Part shown: piece by piece, positions 18,839-28,591 of the stretch
Layout of the letters: each line of letters starts with the position of its first letter
How positions within the stretch are numbered: position 1 is the stretch's first letter
Source: Gammaproteobacteria bacterium
Lineage (GTDB): Bacteria > Pseudomonadota > Gammaproteobacteria > Ga0077536
DNA: 64,000 bases
Assembly: GCA_024234975.1 (NCBI GenBank)
Contig: JACKNH010000016.1
Span: forward strand, 1 to 64,000
Reading direction: 5' to 3'
Position numbers and translations under genes: made by a program
The notes under the pieces: generated by a model
Seen by the model: the letters and a program-made list of their open reading frames with translations, nothing else
What the model was told of the DNA's origin: nothing
Database searches by the model: none

Positions 18839-20356
18839 ATGTCAGCGAATCGACCCTTCATACTGACCGCGTTTGCACTGGCCATCAGCATCGCATCGGT
18901 GGCGCCGGCGCGCGCAGCGACCGACACGGCGCCACTGGTCTCTGCCGCGCAGACCCGGGATCGCGAAGCCGTCATTGCGTTGCTGAAGAGTCGCAAACTG
19001 GATGTCGACCAGCAAGCTTTTGACGGTACGACCGCGCTGCATTGGGCGGTTCACTTCAATGATGCTGATCTGGTCGCCCGTCTGCTCAAGGCCAAGGCCG
19101 ACCCCAATGTCACCAACGAGTTCGGCGCCACACCACTGTCGGAAGCCGCGATCGTCGGTAACGTTGAAATCATCGAACGGTTGCTCAAGGCCGGGGCAGA
19201 TGTTGAGAGCGCCAATGCCGAAGGGCAGACCGCGCTGATGATCATTGCCCGAACCAATAATACTGCTGCCGCGAAGATGCTGTTGAAGCACGGCGCCAAC
19301 CCGAACGCGGTTGAACAATGGCGCGGCCAGACCGCGTTGATGTGGGCCTCGGCGCAACAGCAACCTGCCATGGTCGAATTGTTACTCGAACACGGCGCCG
19401 ACCCCAACGCCCGGTCGCGACCCAACGATTGGCAGCGGCAGGTGACCGCGGAACCGCGTGCCAAAGCGCTACCCACCGGCGGCATGACGCCATTGATGTA
19501 TGCCGCCCGCCAGGGTTGTGTGGCATGTGCTGATGCGTTGCTGGCTGCCGGGGCCGAAATCAACAAGGCGGACCCGGATGCCGTCACGGCGCTGCTTGTG
19601 GCAACGCTCAGCGCCAACTGGGATACCGCGAAACTGTTGGTGGCGCGTGGCGCCAACGTCAACAAGTGGGATTGGTGGGGCCGTACGCCGCTGTATGCCG
19701 CCGTCGATTACCACACGATTCCGCACGGCGGCCGCCCGGATCGGCCTTCGATGGATACCACGACCAGCCTGCAGCTCATCGAACTACTGCTTGGCGCCGG
19801 CGCCAACCCGAATGCCCAGCTCAAGCTGTTACAGCCGTACCGGGCGCTGGGGGCGGATCGGGGTGCCGACGCCATCCTCGGCACAGGGACGACACCACTG
19901 GTGCGTGCGGCCAAAGCGGGCGACACACCGGTGGTGAAGTTGCTGTTGGAACACGGCGCGTTACCGGATCTGCCGACGGCAACCGGCGTGACACCGTTGA
20001 TGGCAGCTGCCGGCGTCGGCTACAGCCCAATTGATACCCGGGGGCGCTTCGTCACTGAGCAGGACGCCATCGAATCCGCTCGCTTGCTCATCGCCGCCGG
20101 GGCTCATATCGATGCCCAGGAACGACGTGGCCTGACCGCGCTGCACGGCGCTGCGTTCCGCGGCTGGAACGGCTTTGTGCAATTTCTGGCCGACAACCAC
20201 GCCAACCTCGAGGCACGCAACGTCGACGGAATGACGGCGCTGGACGCCGCGATGGGCCGGGTATCCGCAGGCAGGGGCAATCAAGGTGTAGTGCAGGAGG
20301 CAACCGCGCGTCTTCTGACAGAACTGATGGCCATTCCTTCCGGTGCCACGCGCTGA
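18839..20356 (+). CDS. Secreted ankyrin-repeat protein (triad 2)
   Basis: The 505-residue product has a signal peptide (about 1-28, ending APARAA) and ankyrin repeats across nearly its whole length (TALHWAVHFNDADLV, LLKAGADVESANAEGQTAL, RGQTALMWASAQQ, GGMTPLMYAARQG). It is shorter than the triad 1 copy because it lacks most of the charged linker. A strong GGAGG site 8 nt before the ATG lies inside the end of the DUF1552 gene, so the triad is one transcription unit. Probable periplasmic binding scaffold for the other two products. Confidence 0.9.
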   Translation: MSANRPFILTAFALAISIASVAPARAATDTAPLVSAAQTRDREAVIALLKSRKLDVDQQAFDGTTALHWAVHFNDADLVARLLKAKADPNVTNEFGATPLSEAAIVGNVEIIERLLKAGADVESANAEGQTALMIIARTNNTAAAKMLLKHGANPNAVEQWRGQTALMWASAQQQPAMVELLLEHGADPNARSRPNDWQRQVTAEPRAKALPTGGMTPLMYAARQGCVACADALLAAGAEINKADPDAVTALLVATLSANWDTAKLLVARGANVNKWDWWGRTPLYAAVDYHTIPHGGRPDRPSMDTTTSLQLIELLLGAGANPNAQLKLLQPYRALGADRGADAILGTGTTPLVRAAKAGDTPVVKLLLEHGALPDLPTATGVTPLMAAAGVGYSPIDTRGRFVTEQDAIESARLLIAAGAHIDAQERRGLTALHGAAFRGWNGFVQFLADNHANLEARNVDGMTALDAAMGRVSAGRGNQGVVQEATARLLTELMAIPSGATR

Positions 20357-20478
20357 CCGCTGCCGGCCCGATCGTTACGTGCCGGTCCGTGACAGTTTTC
20401 TATCCGGGATCAAGCCAATCCCGTCAGGCACCTGTGCGATAATTCCGCCGGAAATTGCCAGCTGGTGAGGACCAGGAC

Positions 20479-20757
20479 ATGAACCGACTGATTCGACCCA
20501 TTGCCTACGCCGCGCTGTCCATACTCGCAGTTTCTTCCGCCCTGGCTGCGCAGGACGAAGGCGCTCCTCTGGATGAAGCACCCGTGCGCATCGAGCCGGA
20601 TAAACGCGGCACCGTGGAGTCGTATCGACTCGCCAACGGCAAGATCCGCTACAAAGTGACACCGCGTAACGGCAAGCCCCACTGCTGGATACTGGAAGAG
20701 CGCGATCCCTTTGATCCGTTTACGCCGGGTGCCAATTTCCGGGTGCCATGTGACTGA
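20479..20757 (+). CDS. Small exported protein, DUF2782-like
   Basis: The 92-residue product has a signal peptide (about 1-24, ending SSALAA). A short domain follows: GTVESYRLANGKIRYKVTPRN, then PHCWILEE and an ending with Cys91. The pattern of a YR-x-NG strand followed by KVTP and a final hydrophobic strand recalls DUF2782, but I cannot confirm the family. The start at 20479 follows GGTGAGGA; a longer frame starts at 20455. A terminator follows directly, so this is a separate short transcription unit or the tail of the triad 2 operon. Confidence 0.75.
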   Translation: MNRLIRPIAYAALSILAVSSALAAQDEGAPLDEAPVRIEPDKRGTVESYRLANGKIRYKVTPRNGKPHCWILEERDPFDPFTPGANFRVPCD

Positions 20758-20781
20758 AAAAGCGCATCAGTGCGCAGACTT

Positions 20782-20804
20782 GTGCCAGTTTGGGGCACTT
20801 TTTT
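20782..20804 (+). terminator. Rho-independent terminator
   Basis: GTGCC and GGCAC form a 5-bp stem around a 7-nt loop followed by TTTTTT. A second small hairpin (GCGCA/TGCGC) lies just upstream. It ends transcription 25 nt past the small exported protein. Confidence 0.6.
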
Positions 20805-20854
20805 GTACCTTCCGGCCTGTATTCCGCACCAGCTTACGACGTCCGAAGCGCGAT

Positions 20855-21068
20855 TTATGCACATCGAATGCGAAGAGCAGCCAGTTTGCCGCGCAAACTG
20901 CTTCGCAACTCAAGTGGTTTCCAAAAAATCACTTTAATTCGTTGATTATTTTATAATATTTCAAATTGCTTAAATTTTGGTCATATTAATGCGCAGCCGC
21001 GTAAATGACGCGGTTCTCGCGTCTACCCGCAATTAATCCACGTAGTTATCCACAGATCCTGTTGATAA
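20855..21068. other. DnaA-box pair flanking an AT-rich stretch (possible unwinding element)
   Basis: In the 480-nt gap 20758-21237 there are two perfect TTATNCACA boxes on the plus strand: TTATGCACA at 20855-20863 and TTATCCACA at 21046-21054. A one-mismatch box on the minus strand (TTATCAACA read in reverse) lies at 21060-21068. Between them, 20922-20990 is very AT rich in an otherwise GC-rich window. Box cluster plus AT-rich stretch is the layout of an initiation region or a DnaA-titration/regulatory site. No dnaA, gidA or parAB gene is nearby and the flanking genes converge on it, so it is not a confident origin call. Confidence 0.45.
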
Positions 21069-21237
21069 CCGTCAAGATCCCGGCACTGAAACTGGTTGCA
21101 GTGCAATCTGGTTTTCACAATATTGGTTCAGCGTCCATCCCGGCCAAGCCAGGAGACAATACGGTCGGCCTGATACTTGTCCTGGACGAATTTGGGGGGC
21201 TTTCAACGGCGCTGCAAAAAGGTAGCGCGTGAAGCAG

Positions 21238-21807
21238 CTAGCGCGGTGTCTGGGCCTGTTGTTGCTTGTCGGGACGTCTGTGGCGTCGACGGGGCTGATA
21301 TTGATGTGGCACGGTGGGCAATTCATATGTCCCGTCTGCCTGGAGCTGCAAGGCCAGTTCGTTCAACGCACGCCAGTAGACGTATCGCTTGAAGTGGACC
21401 ACCTTGCGGACCGGCTCCCAATAGTCGACCCACATCCATTGGTCAAACTCGGGTTCGTCCGAATGGTCGACGCGCACGTTGTCATCATCTGCCCGCAGCG
21501 CAAGCACATACCAGATCTGCTTCTGGCCGATGCAGACGGGCTGCTGATGGTGACGAACGAAGCGCTTGGGCAGGCGGTAGCGTAACCAGCGTCTGGTGCA
21601 ACCGATGATTTCGACGTGATGCGGCTCGAGGCCTGTTTCCTCGTGCAACTCGCGAAACATGGCCTGCTCGGGCGTCTCGTCCTGCTTGATACCGCCCTGC
21701 GGGAACTGCCAGCCATTCATACCGATCCGCCGGCCCCAGAAAACCTGGGCGCGATCATTCACCAGTACGATACCGACGTTGGCGCGGAAACCCCGTTCGT
21801 CAATCAT
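21238..21807 (-). CDS. rppH: RNA pyrophosphohydrolase (Nudix)
   Basis: This enzyme removes pyrophosphate from the 5' end of triphosphorylated RNAs and starts RNase E-dependent decay. The 189-residue protein begins with the typical IDERGFRANVGIVLVND and WQFPQGG. A complete Nudix box follows: G-x5-E-x7-REL-x-EETGL within GGIKQDETPEQA and FRELHEETGL. The later block QIWYVLALRADD and the DEPEFDQWMWVDYW region are characteristic of RppH. Length and order match the proteobacterial family. It lies 69 nt downstream of mdh on the same strand and faces the AT-rich gap. Confidence 0.95.
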   Translation of the reverse strand: MIDERGFRANVGIVLVNDRAQVFWGRRIGMNGWQFPQGGIKQDETPEQAMFRELHEETGLEPHHVEIIGCTRRWLRYRLPKRFVRHHQQPVCIGQKQIWYVLALRADDDNVRVDHSDEPEFDQWMWVDYWEPVRKVVHFKRYVYWRALNELALQLQADGTYELPTVPHQYQPRRRHRRPDKQQQAQTPR

Positions 21808-21876
21808 GGTCAGCCATGCTTAGTCAAAAGCCGCCGTACCATGCTGGATCGCGCTAGTGAACGGTTTTAACGGTCA

Positions 21877-22857
<981 letters not shown>

Positions 22858-22908
22858 ATACTGACGACTCCTGTTCTCTGCTTTGCTTGAATTTGAAGGT
22901 GTGGACTG

Positions 22909-24213
22909 TCAGGCGCCACTACGTTCGGCTACAGGCACATAGTCCCGTCTCTCGGAACCGACGTACAACTGGCGCGGGCGCCCGATGCGGAAATCCTCGT
23001 CCTCCATGAGTTCAATCCACTGCGCAATCCAGCCGGTGGAGCGCGCCAGCGCGAACATCGGGGTGAACATGTTCATCGGGATCTTCAGGGCACGATAAAT
23101 GATTCCTGAATAAAAATCGACATTCGGGTACAGCTTGCGTTCGATGAAATAATCATCCTTCAACGCGATGTTTTCCAACTCCAGGGCGACCTCGAACATC
23201 GGCTGATCCAGACTCAGTTCCGTCAGCAGTTCGTGGCACACCTTGCGGATGATTTTCGCCCTTGGATCGTAGTTCTTGTAAACACGGTGGCCGAAACCCA
23301 TCAACCGGTAGTTGTCATTCTTGTCCTTCGCCCGGTCGACGTACTTGCGCACATTGGCCGGACTGCCAATTTCCTCGAGCATGTGGACGACAGCTTCATT
23401 GGCACCGCCGTGCGCTTTGCCCCAAAGGGTGGCAATACCGGCCGAGATGCATGCGAACGGGTTGTTCTCTGAACTGCCGGCCAGACGGACGGTGGACGTA
23501 GAGGCATTTTGCTCATGATCGGCATGCAGAATGAACAGCAGGTCCAGCGCCCGCACCGCGGTTGGATTCGGGTGGTAAGGCTCCGTCGGCCAGGAGAACA
23601 TCATGTACATGAAGTTTTCGACGTAGCTGCGGGAGTTATCCGGATAAACAAACGGCAGGCCGTTGGAGTAGCGATAGCATTTGGAGGCGAGGTTCGGCAT
23701 CTTGCCGATGACCCGGCGTGCAGTCAGCAGGTGGTCAGTATCGTGCCGGTAGTCGGTCTGCGGCTCGTGGTAGAACGACGCCAGCGCCCCCACCACCCCC
23801 TGCAACATCGACATCGGGTGTGCATCGTACCGGTACCCTTGATAGAAAGTGTTCACATGCTCATGGGTCATCGTGTGCATCTTGATCGAGTGATCCCATT
23901 CGCTCATCTGCCGGGCATTGGGCAGTTCGCCATGGATGAGCAGGTACGCCACCTCGGTGAAGGAGCTGTTTTCGGCCAGCTGTTCGATTGGGTAGCCGCG
24001 GTGCAGTAAAATGCCCTGGTCACCGTCCAGGTACGTAATTGCACTGCGGCAGGCGGATGTCGCGCCGAACCCGATGTCGTGCACGAACATCCCGAGTTCC
24101 CTGGCCAGCGGGCGCGAATCAATGACTGGAGCACCGTAGGTACCCTCGAGGACTGGACATTCGACCGACTTGCCGGTCGCCTTGTCTGTAATCACTACGG
24201 TTCTTCCCGCCAT
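22909..24213 (-). CDS. gltA: Citrate synthase (type II, hexameric)
   Basis: This enzyme condenses acetyl-CoA with oxaloacetate. The 434-residue product shows the N-terminal beta-rich domain of type II enzymes (CPVLEGTYGAPVIDSR). Catalytic and binding blocks are LLFILHADHEQNASTS, GKAHGGANEAV and MGFGHRVYKNYDPRAK. The start at 24213 was chosen because GGAGGT lies 7 nt upstream and the family's usual N-terminus (MAGRTVVITDK) begins there; the open frame runs on to 24321. Divergent from sucA across a 305-nt promoter region, and followed by mdh. Confidence 0.96.
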   Translation of the reverse strand: MAGRTVVITDKATGKSVECPVLEGTYGAPVIDSRPLARELGMFVHDIGFGATSACRSAITYLDGDQGILLHRGYPIEQLAENSSFTEVAYLLIHGELPNARQMSEWDHSIKMHTMTHEHVNTFYQGYRYDAHPMSMLQGVVGALASFYHEPQTDYRHDTDHLLTARRVIGKMPNLASKCYRYSNGLPFVYPDNSRSYVENFMYMMFSWPTEPYHPNPTAVRALDLLFILHADHEQNASTSTVRLAGSSENNPFACISAGIATLWGKAHGGANEAVVHMLEEIGSPANVRKYVDRAKDKNDNYRLMGFGHRVYKNYDPRAKIIRKVCHELLTELSLDQPMFEVALELENIALKDDYFIERKLYPNVDFYSGIIYRALKIPMNMFTPMFALARSTGWIAQWIELMEDEDFRIGRPRQLYVGSERRDYVPVAERSGA

Positions 24214-24291
24214 TCCGAGACCTCCAAGACAGTTGAGCAGCCGCGCCGGGGAACTATCAGGCGGGGCCGGTGTTGCACCGCGAAGCATCGA

Positions 24292-24321
24292 AGAATAGCC
24301 GTCGCTCAGTGACTCCGGCAA
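24292..24321 (-). promoter_or_regulatory. Possible sigma-70 promoter for gltA
   Basis: On the minus strand TTGCCG (24316-24321) and TATTCT (24292-24297) are 18 nt apart, about 80 nt before the gltA ATG. Each box matches the consensus at 4 of 6 positions, so this is tentative. Confidence 0.3.
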
Positions 24322-24393
24322 GTAACCGACGAAATTGCACTGAAATCAGGCGACAGAAATCCGCGTTTAGTACCCCCCGGCTGGCGATTAACC

Positions 24394-24422
24394 CTGAAAG
24401 TTAAAGCGAATCATTATATAAT
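24394..24422 (+). promoter_or_regulatory. Sigma-70 promoter for sucA-sucB-lpdA
   Basis: A perfect TATAAT at 24417-24422 stands 17 nt after CTGAAA (4 of 6 to TTGACA) in an AT-rich stretch of the gltA/sucA divergent region, about 97 nt ahead of the sucA start. Confidence 0.5.
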
Positions 24423-24518
24423 CCGGCGCCATCCATCGGCCTCACCACCGCAGATTCAGATTTGATTCTTTTGTGTCGAAATAGGAACAACCCGTAAGGA
24501 TATTAAGGGCATATCCAC

Positions 24519-27353
24519 ATGCAGCAGCCTTCCTGCCTCGGCGGCAATGCCGCCTTCGTCGAAGAACTTTATGAGCAATATCTTGCTGACCCTGCGGCCG
24601 TAGACGCCCAGTGGCGGGAGTATTTTGACCGCCTGCAAGGCACCGGCGGTACGCCGGATGTGCCGCATGGTCCGGTCCAGGAGCACTTCCGCCAACTCGC
24701 GGAGCGCCCACGTGCCACCGTCGGGGCCGGCGCTGCCGTCCCGGATGTGGTAAGCGGTAAACAGGTCGCTGTACTGCAATTGATCAATGCCTACCGCTTT
24801 CGTGGCCACCGTCAGGCAAACCTCGATCCGTTGAATCAGTACGAACGGCCGGTGGTCGACGAGCTGGATCCTGCCTACCACGGTCTGACCGAGGCCGATA
24901 TGGATGTCAGCTTCAATACCGGTTCATTGGCCGGGCCGCCAACCGCAACCCTGCGGGAGATTCTCGACATAGTTCGCGCTTCGTATTGCGGCGTCATCGG
25001 TGCGGAATACATGCATATCACCGAGACGGCGGAGAAACGCTGGATCCAGCAGCACATCGAAGGTGCGCGCGGCCAGCTGAAATTCGATGCGCAGCGCAAA
25101 CGCCATATTCTCAGCCAGGTAATCGCCGCCACCGCACTCGAGGAATACCTGCACACCAAATACGTCGGGCAGAAGCGCTTTTCACTCGAAGGCGGTGAAA
25201 GCACTATCGCAGCAGTCGACCAGATCATCGAATCCGCCGGCGTATCGGGCATCAAGGAAGTCGTCATTGGAATGGCCCATCGCGGGCGTTTGAACTTGCT
25301 GGTCAATATCGTCGGCAAACACCCGTCAAGGCTGTTCGAGGAATTCGAGGGCCGCGGCGGTGTCGACAGCCGTTCGGGTGACGTCAAATATCACCTTGGC
25401 TACTCGTCCGATATCCAGACCCCTGGCGGCCCGGTCCACGTGACGCTGGCGTTCAACCCGTCGCACCTTGAAATCATCAACCCGGTGGTGGAAGGCTCGG
25501 TACGCGCACGGCAGGACCGCCGGCATGACCTGGACAAGAACGCGGTGCTGCCGCTGCTGCTGCATGGAGACGCCGCATTCGCCGGCCAGGGCGTTGTCAT
25601 GGAGACGCTCAACCTGTCGCAGACCCGCGGTTACAGTACCGGCGGTACGGTACACGTGATCATCAACAACCAGATCGGGTTCACAACTTCCGACCCGCTG
25701 GATTCCCGTTCGACGCTCTATTGCACGGACGTGGCCAAGATGGTCCAGGCGCCGATTTTCCATGTCAACGGCGATGATCCGGAAGCGGTCGTGTTCGTGG
25801 CCCAGTTGGCTTACGAATATCGACGCACCTTCAAGAAGGACGTTGTCATCGATCTGATCTGCTATCGCAAACACGGCCACAGTGAAGCGGACGAGCCGGC
25901 AGCTACGCAGCCGGTGATGTACCAGCATATCCGTAGTCACCAGAGCGTCCGCAAGATCTATGGCGACAAGCTGGTCGCCGAAAAAGTGCTGCAGCCTGGC
26001 GACGCTGAAAAGATGAACGAGGAGTACGTATCAGCGTTGGAAAACAACGTCGTGGTTTCGCGTCCGTACGCCGAAGTCACCGATACACGCTTCCTCATTA
26101 ACTACGACCCGTACCGTAACTCAACCTGGCGTGAAAACGTCACCACGGCCATCAGCCATACGCGCATCCAGCGGCTCGCGGCAAAAATGGTCGAGTATCC
26201 GGAATCGTTCGCGCTGCATCGGTCGGTCGACCGCGTCATCAAGGATCGCATCGCGATGGCAGCTGGCGAGCGCCTCACTGACTGGGGCTTTGCCGAAACC
26301 ATGGCCTATGCCTGTCTGGTCGAAGAAGGGTTCCCGGTGCGAATATCCGGCCAGGACAGTGGCCGTGGAACGTTCTTCCATCGCCACGCGGTGCTGCACG
26401 ACACCAGTTCGGGTGGGACCTATCTGCCGCTGCAGAACATTGCGCCCAACCAGGCCAATTTCCTGGTTATCAATTCAACCCTGTCCGAAGAAGCGGTGCT
26501 TGGCTTTGAATATGGTTACTCCTGCGCCGCGCCGAATACCCTGGTGGTCTGGGAAGCGCAGTTCGGTGATTTCGCCAATGGCGCTCAGGTCGTTATCGAC
26601 CAGTTCATCGCCTCGTGCGAAGAGAAGTGGGGCCGTTTCTGCGGCATGGTGATGTTCCTGCCGCACGGCTACGAAGGCGCCGGCCCGGAACATTCCTCGG
26701 CCCGTCTCGAGCGATTCCTGCAGCTTTGCGCGCACGACAATATGCAGGTCGTGATGCCGACAACGCCGGCGCAGATGTTCCACATGCTGCGCCGACAGAT
26801 GCTGCGTCCGTACCGCAAGCCGCTCGTGGTCATGAGCCCGAAGAGCCTGCTGCGCCACAAACTTTCGACCTCGCCGTTGTCTGATATCGAGAAAGGGTCG
26901 TTCTGCCCCGTCATCGATGAGATTGACGATGACATCAAGGCGCAACGCGTAAAACGTGTGCTGATGTGCAGCGGCAAGGTGTACTTCGACTTGCTGGAGG
27001 CCCGCCGCTCACATGAAGTGACCGACACGGCAATCATCCGCTTTGAACAGCTCTACCCGTTCCCGCAGGATGAAGCCGAAGCCATTCTCCGGCAGTACCC
27101 GAACGCAAAGGAGCTGGTCTGGGTACAGGAAGAGCCGCGCAATCAGGGTTCCTGGTCGTTCATGTTGTCGCGCCGTCATCTTGCCGGCTGCCTGCAGGCT
27201 GGACAGGAACTGCTTTGCGTCGCCCGGCCGTATTCGACATCACCCGCGGTAGGGTACATGTCACTTCACCTCGAACAGCAGCGCGCTTTGGTCGCCGAAG
27301 CATTGCAGCTTGATCGGGTGGGAACGACGAACGAACAAAAAATCTCAGCTTAA
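24519..27353 (+). CDS. sucA: 2-oxoglutarate dehydrogenase E1 component
   Basis: Thiamine-diphosphate-dependent decarboxylation of 2-oxoglutarate and transfer of the succinyl group to the lipoyl arm of E2. The 944-residue product has the N-terminal E2-contact segment (FVEELYEQYLADPAAVD). The ThDP domain shows IGMAHRGRLNLLVNI, HVTLAFNPSHLE and NNQIGFTTSDP. The C-terminal transketolase-like domain has QDSGRGTFFHRHAVLHD and MFLPHGYEGAGPEHSSAR. The length is normal for the family. It is the first gene of a sucA-sucB-lpdA operon (gaps 32 and 3 nt); no sucCD follows. Confidence 0.97.
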   Translation: MQQPSCLGGNAAFVEELYEQYLADPAAVDAQWREYFDRLQGTGGTPDVPHGPVQEHFRQLAERPRATVGAGAAVPDVVSGKQVAVLQLINAYRFRGHRQANLDPLNQYERPVVDELDPAYHGLTEADMDVSFNTGSLAGPPTATLREILDIVRASYCGVIGAEYMHITETAEKRWIQQHIEGARGQLKFDAQRKRHILSQVIAATALEEYLHTKYVGQKRFSLEGGESTIAAVDQIIESAGVSGIKEVVIGMAHRGRLNLLVNIVGKHPSRLFEEFEGRGGVDSRSGDVKYHLGYSSDIQTPGGPVHVTLAFNPSHLEIINPVVEGSVRARQDRRHDLDKNAVLPLLLHGDAAFAGQGVVMETLNLSQTRGYSTGGTVHVIINNQIGFTTSDPLDSRSTLYCTDVAKMVQAPIFHVNGDDPEAVVFVAQLAYEYRRTFKKDVVIDLICYRKHGHSEADEPAATQPVMYQHIRSHQSVRKIYGDKLVAEKVLQPGDAEKMNEEYVSALENNVVVSRPYAEVTDTRFLINYDPYRNSTWRENVTTAISHTRIQRLAAKMVEYPESFALHRSVDRVIKDRIAMAAGERLTDWGFAETMAYACLVEEGFPVRISGQDSGRGTFFHRHAVLHDTSSGGTYLPLQNIAPNQANFLVINSTLSEEAVLGFEYGYSCAAPNTLVVWEAQFGDFANGAQVVIDQFIASCEEKWGRFCGMVMFLPHGYEGAGPEHSSARLERFLQLCAHDNMQVVMPTTPAQMFHMLRRQMLRPYRKPLVVMSPKSLLRHKLSTSPLSDIEKGSFCPVIDEIDDDIKAQRVKRVLMCSGKVYFDLLEARRSHEVTDTAIIRFEQLYPFPQDEAEAILRQYPNAKELVWVQEEPRNQGSWSFMLSRRHLAGCLQAGQELLCVARPYSTSPAVGYMSLHLEQQRALVAEALQLDRVGTTNEQKISA

Positions 27354-27385
27354 TCCGCCACGTCATACCTGGGAGGTTTATACCC

Positions 27386-28588
27386 GTGCTGGTCGAAGTG
27401 AAAGTACCCGTGCTTGCCGAATCGGTACCGGACGCAACATTGCTGGAATGGCGCAAGAAGCCGGGTGAGGCCGTGAAACGCGGCGACAACCTGATCGACC
27501 TGGAAACCGATAAGGTCACATTGGAAGTGACTGCGCCTGACGATGGGGTGCTGACACAGATTCTCAAACAATCCGGCGAGACCGTATTGACCGGCGAGGT
27601 ACTGGCAATTCTGGATACCGAAGCCGCCGCGTCAGCTCCGGCACCGGCAGCGGCGGAACCCGCCAGCGCGCCCCAGGCGGCGACGGTCACCGCCATGCCG
27701 GCGAAATCAGGTCCGGCGGCTGACAAGATCCTCAGGGAGAACCAGGTTGAAGCCGGTTCCGTCCAAGGTACCGGACCTGGCGGGCGTGTGACCAAGGGCG
27801 ACGCACTGGATGCGGTTGCGAATGCCAAAGCCAGGCCTGCCGCCGCGGCGCCGGCGTCCGTGGCCGTGACTGCCGGCCCCACCGGACCGCGGGCCGAGGA
27901 ACGCGTGCGGATGACACGGCTTCGTCAGCGTGCCGCTGAGCGGTTGCTGAGCGCACAGCGCGAAAACGCGCTGTTGACCACCTTCAACGAAGTCAACATG
28001 GCGCCCATCATGGGGCTGCGTACCAAATACAAGGACGCCTTCGAAAAGCGGCACGGGGTGAAACTCGGATTCATGTCGTTTTTCGTCGCTGCGGCGGTGG
28101 AAGCGCTCAAGCGTTTTCCGGTCGTCAACGCCTCGGTCGATGGTGATGACATTCTGTACCACGGCTATTTCGACGTTGGCATCGCCGTCGGCTCCGAGCG
28201 CGGTCTCGTGGTGCCGATTCTCCGTGACGCCGACCAGATGTCATTTGCCGACATTGAAAGCCAGATCAGCGATTACGGCACGCGCGCACGCGACGGCAAG
28301 CTGACGATTGACGAACTGACCGGTGGCACGTTCACCATCACCAATGGCGGCGTTTTTGGCTCGTTGCTGTCGACCCCGATCATCAATCCGCCGCAAAGCG
28401 CCATCCTGGGCATGCACAAGATCCAGGACCGACCGGTGGTCGAAAATGGTGAAATCGTCATCCGGCCGATGATGTATCTGGCACTTTCCTACGACCATCG
28501 CATCATCGATGGGCGGGAAGCCGTGCAGTTCCTGGTCGCCATAAAGGACCAGGTCGAGGATCCATCACGTATTCTGATGCGGGTGTAA
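27386..28588 (+). CDS. sucB: Dihydrolipoyllysine succinyltransferase (E2 of 2-oxoglutarate dehydrogenase)
   Basis: The 400-residue product has one lipoyl domain (residues 1-75, lipoyl Lys in LETDKVTLEV) and an Ala/Pro-rich linker. A peripheral subunit-binding domain follows (about 105-145, KILRENQVEAGSVQGTGPGG), then a second flexible Ala-rich linker and the catalytic trimer domain ending DHRIIDGREAVQFL, with the active-site His and Asp. The start is GTG at 27386 after GGGAGG. It forms the core of the 2-oxoglutarate dehydrogenase complex with the flanking sucA and lpdA products. Confidence 0.97.
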   Translation: MLVEVKVPVLAESVPDATLLEWRKKPGEAVKRGDNLIDLETDKVTLEVTAPDDGVLTQILKQSGETVLTGEVLAILDTEAAASAPAPAAAEPASAPQAATVTAMPAKSGPAADKILRENQVEAGSVQGTGPGGRVTKGDALDAVANAKARPAAAAPASVAVTAGPTGPRAEERVRMTRLRQRAAERLLSAQRENALLTTFNEVNMAPIMGLRTKYKDAFEKRHGVKLGFMSFFVAAAVEALKRFPVVNASVDGDDILYHGYFDVGIAVGSERGLVVPILRDADQMSFADIESQISDYGTRARDGKLTIDELTGGTFTITNGGVFGSLLSTPIINPPQSAILGMHKIQDRPVVENGEIVIRPMMYLALSYDHRIIDGREAVQFLVAIKDQVEDPSRILMRV

Positions 28589-28591
28589 CCG

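Noticed and set aside
20940..21000. Possible dif (XerCD) site in the AT-rich gap
   Set aside because: TAATGCGCAGC resembles one half-site, but the other half-site does not match the consensus at the required spacing.
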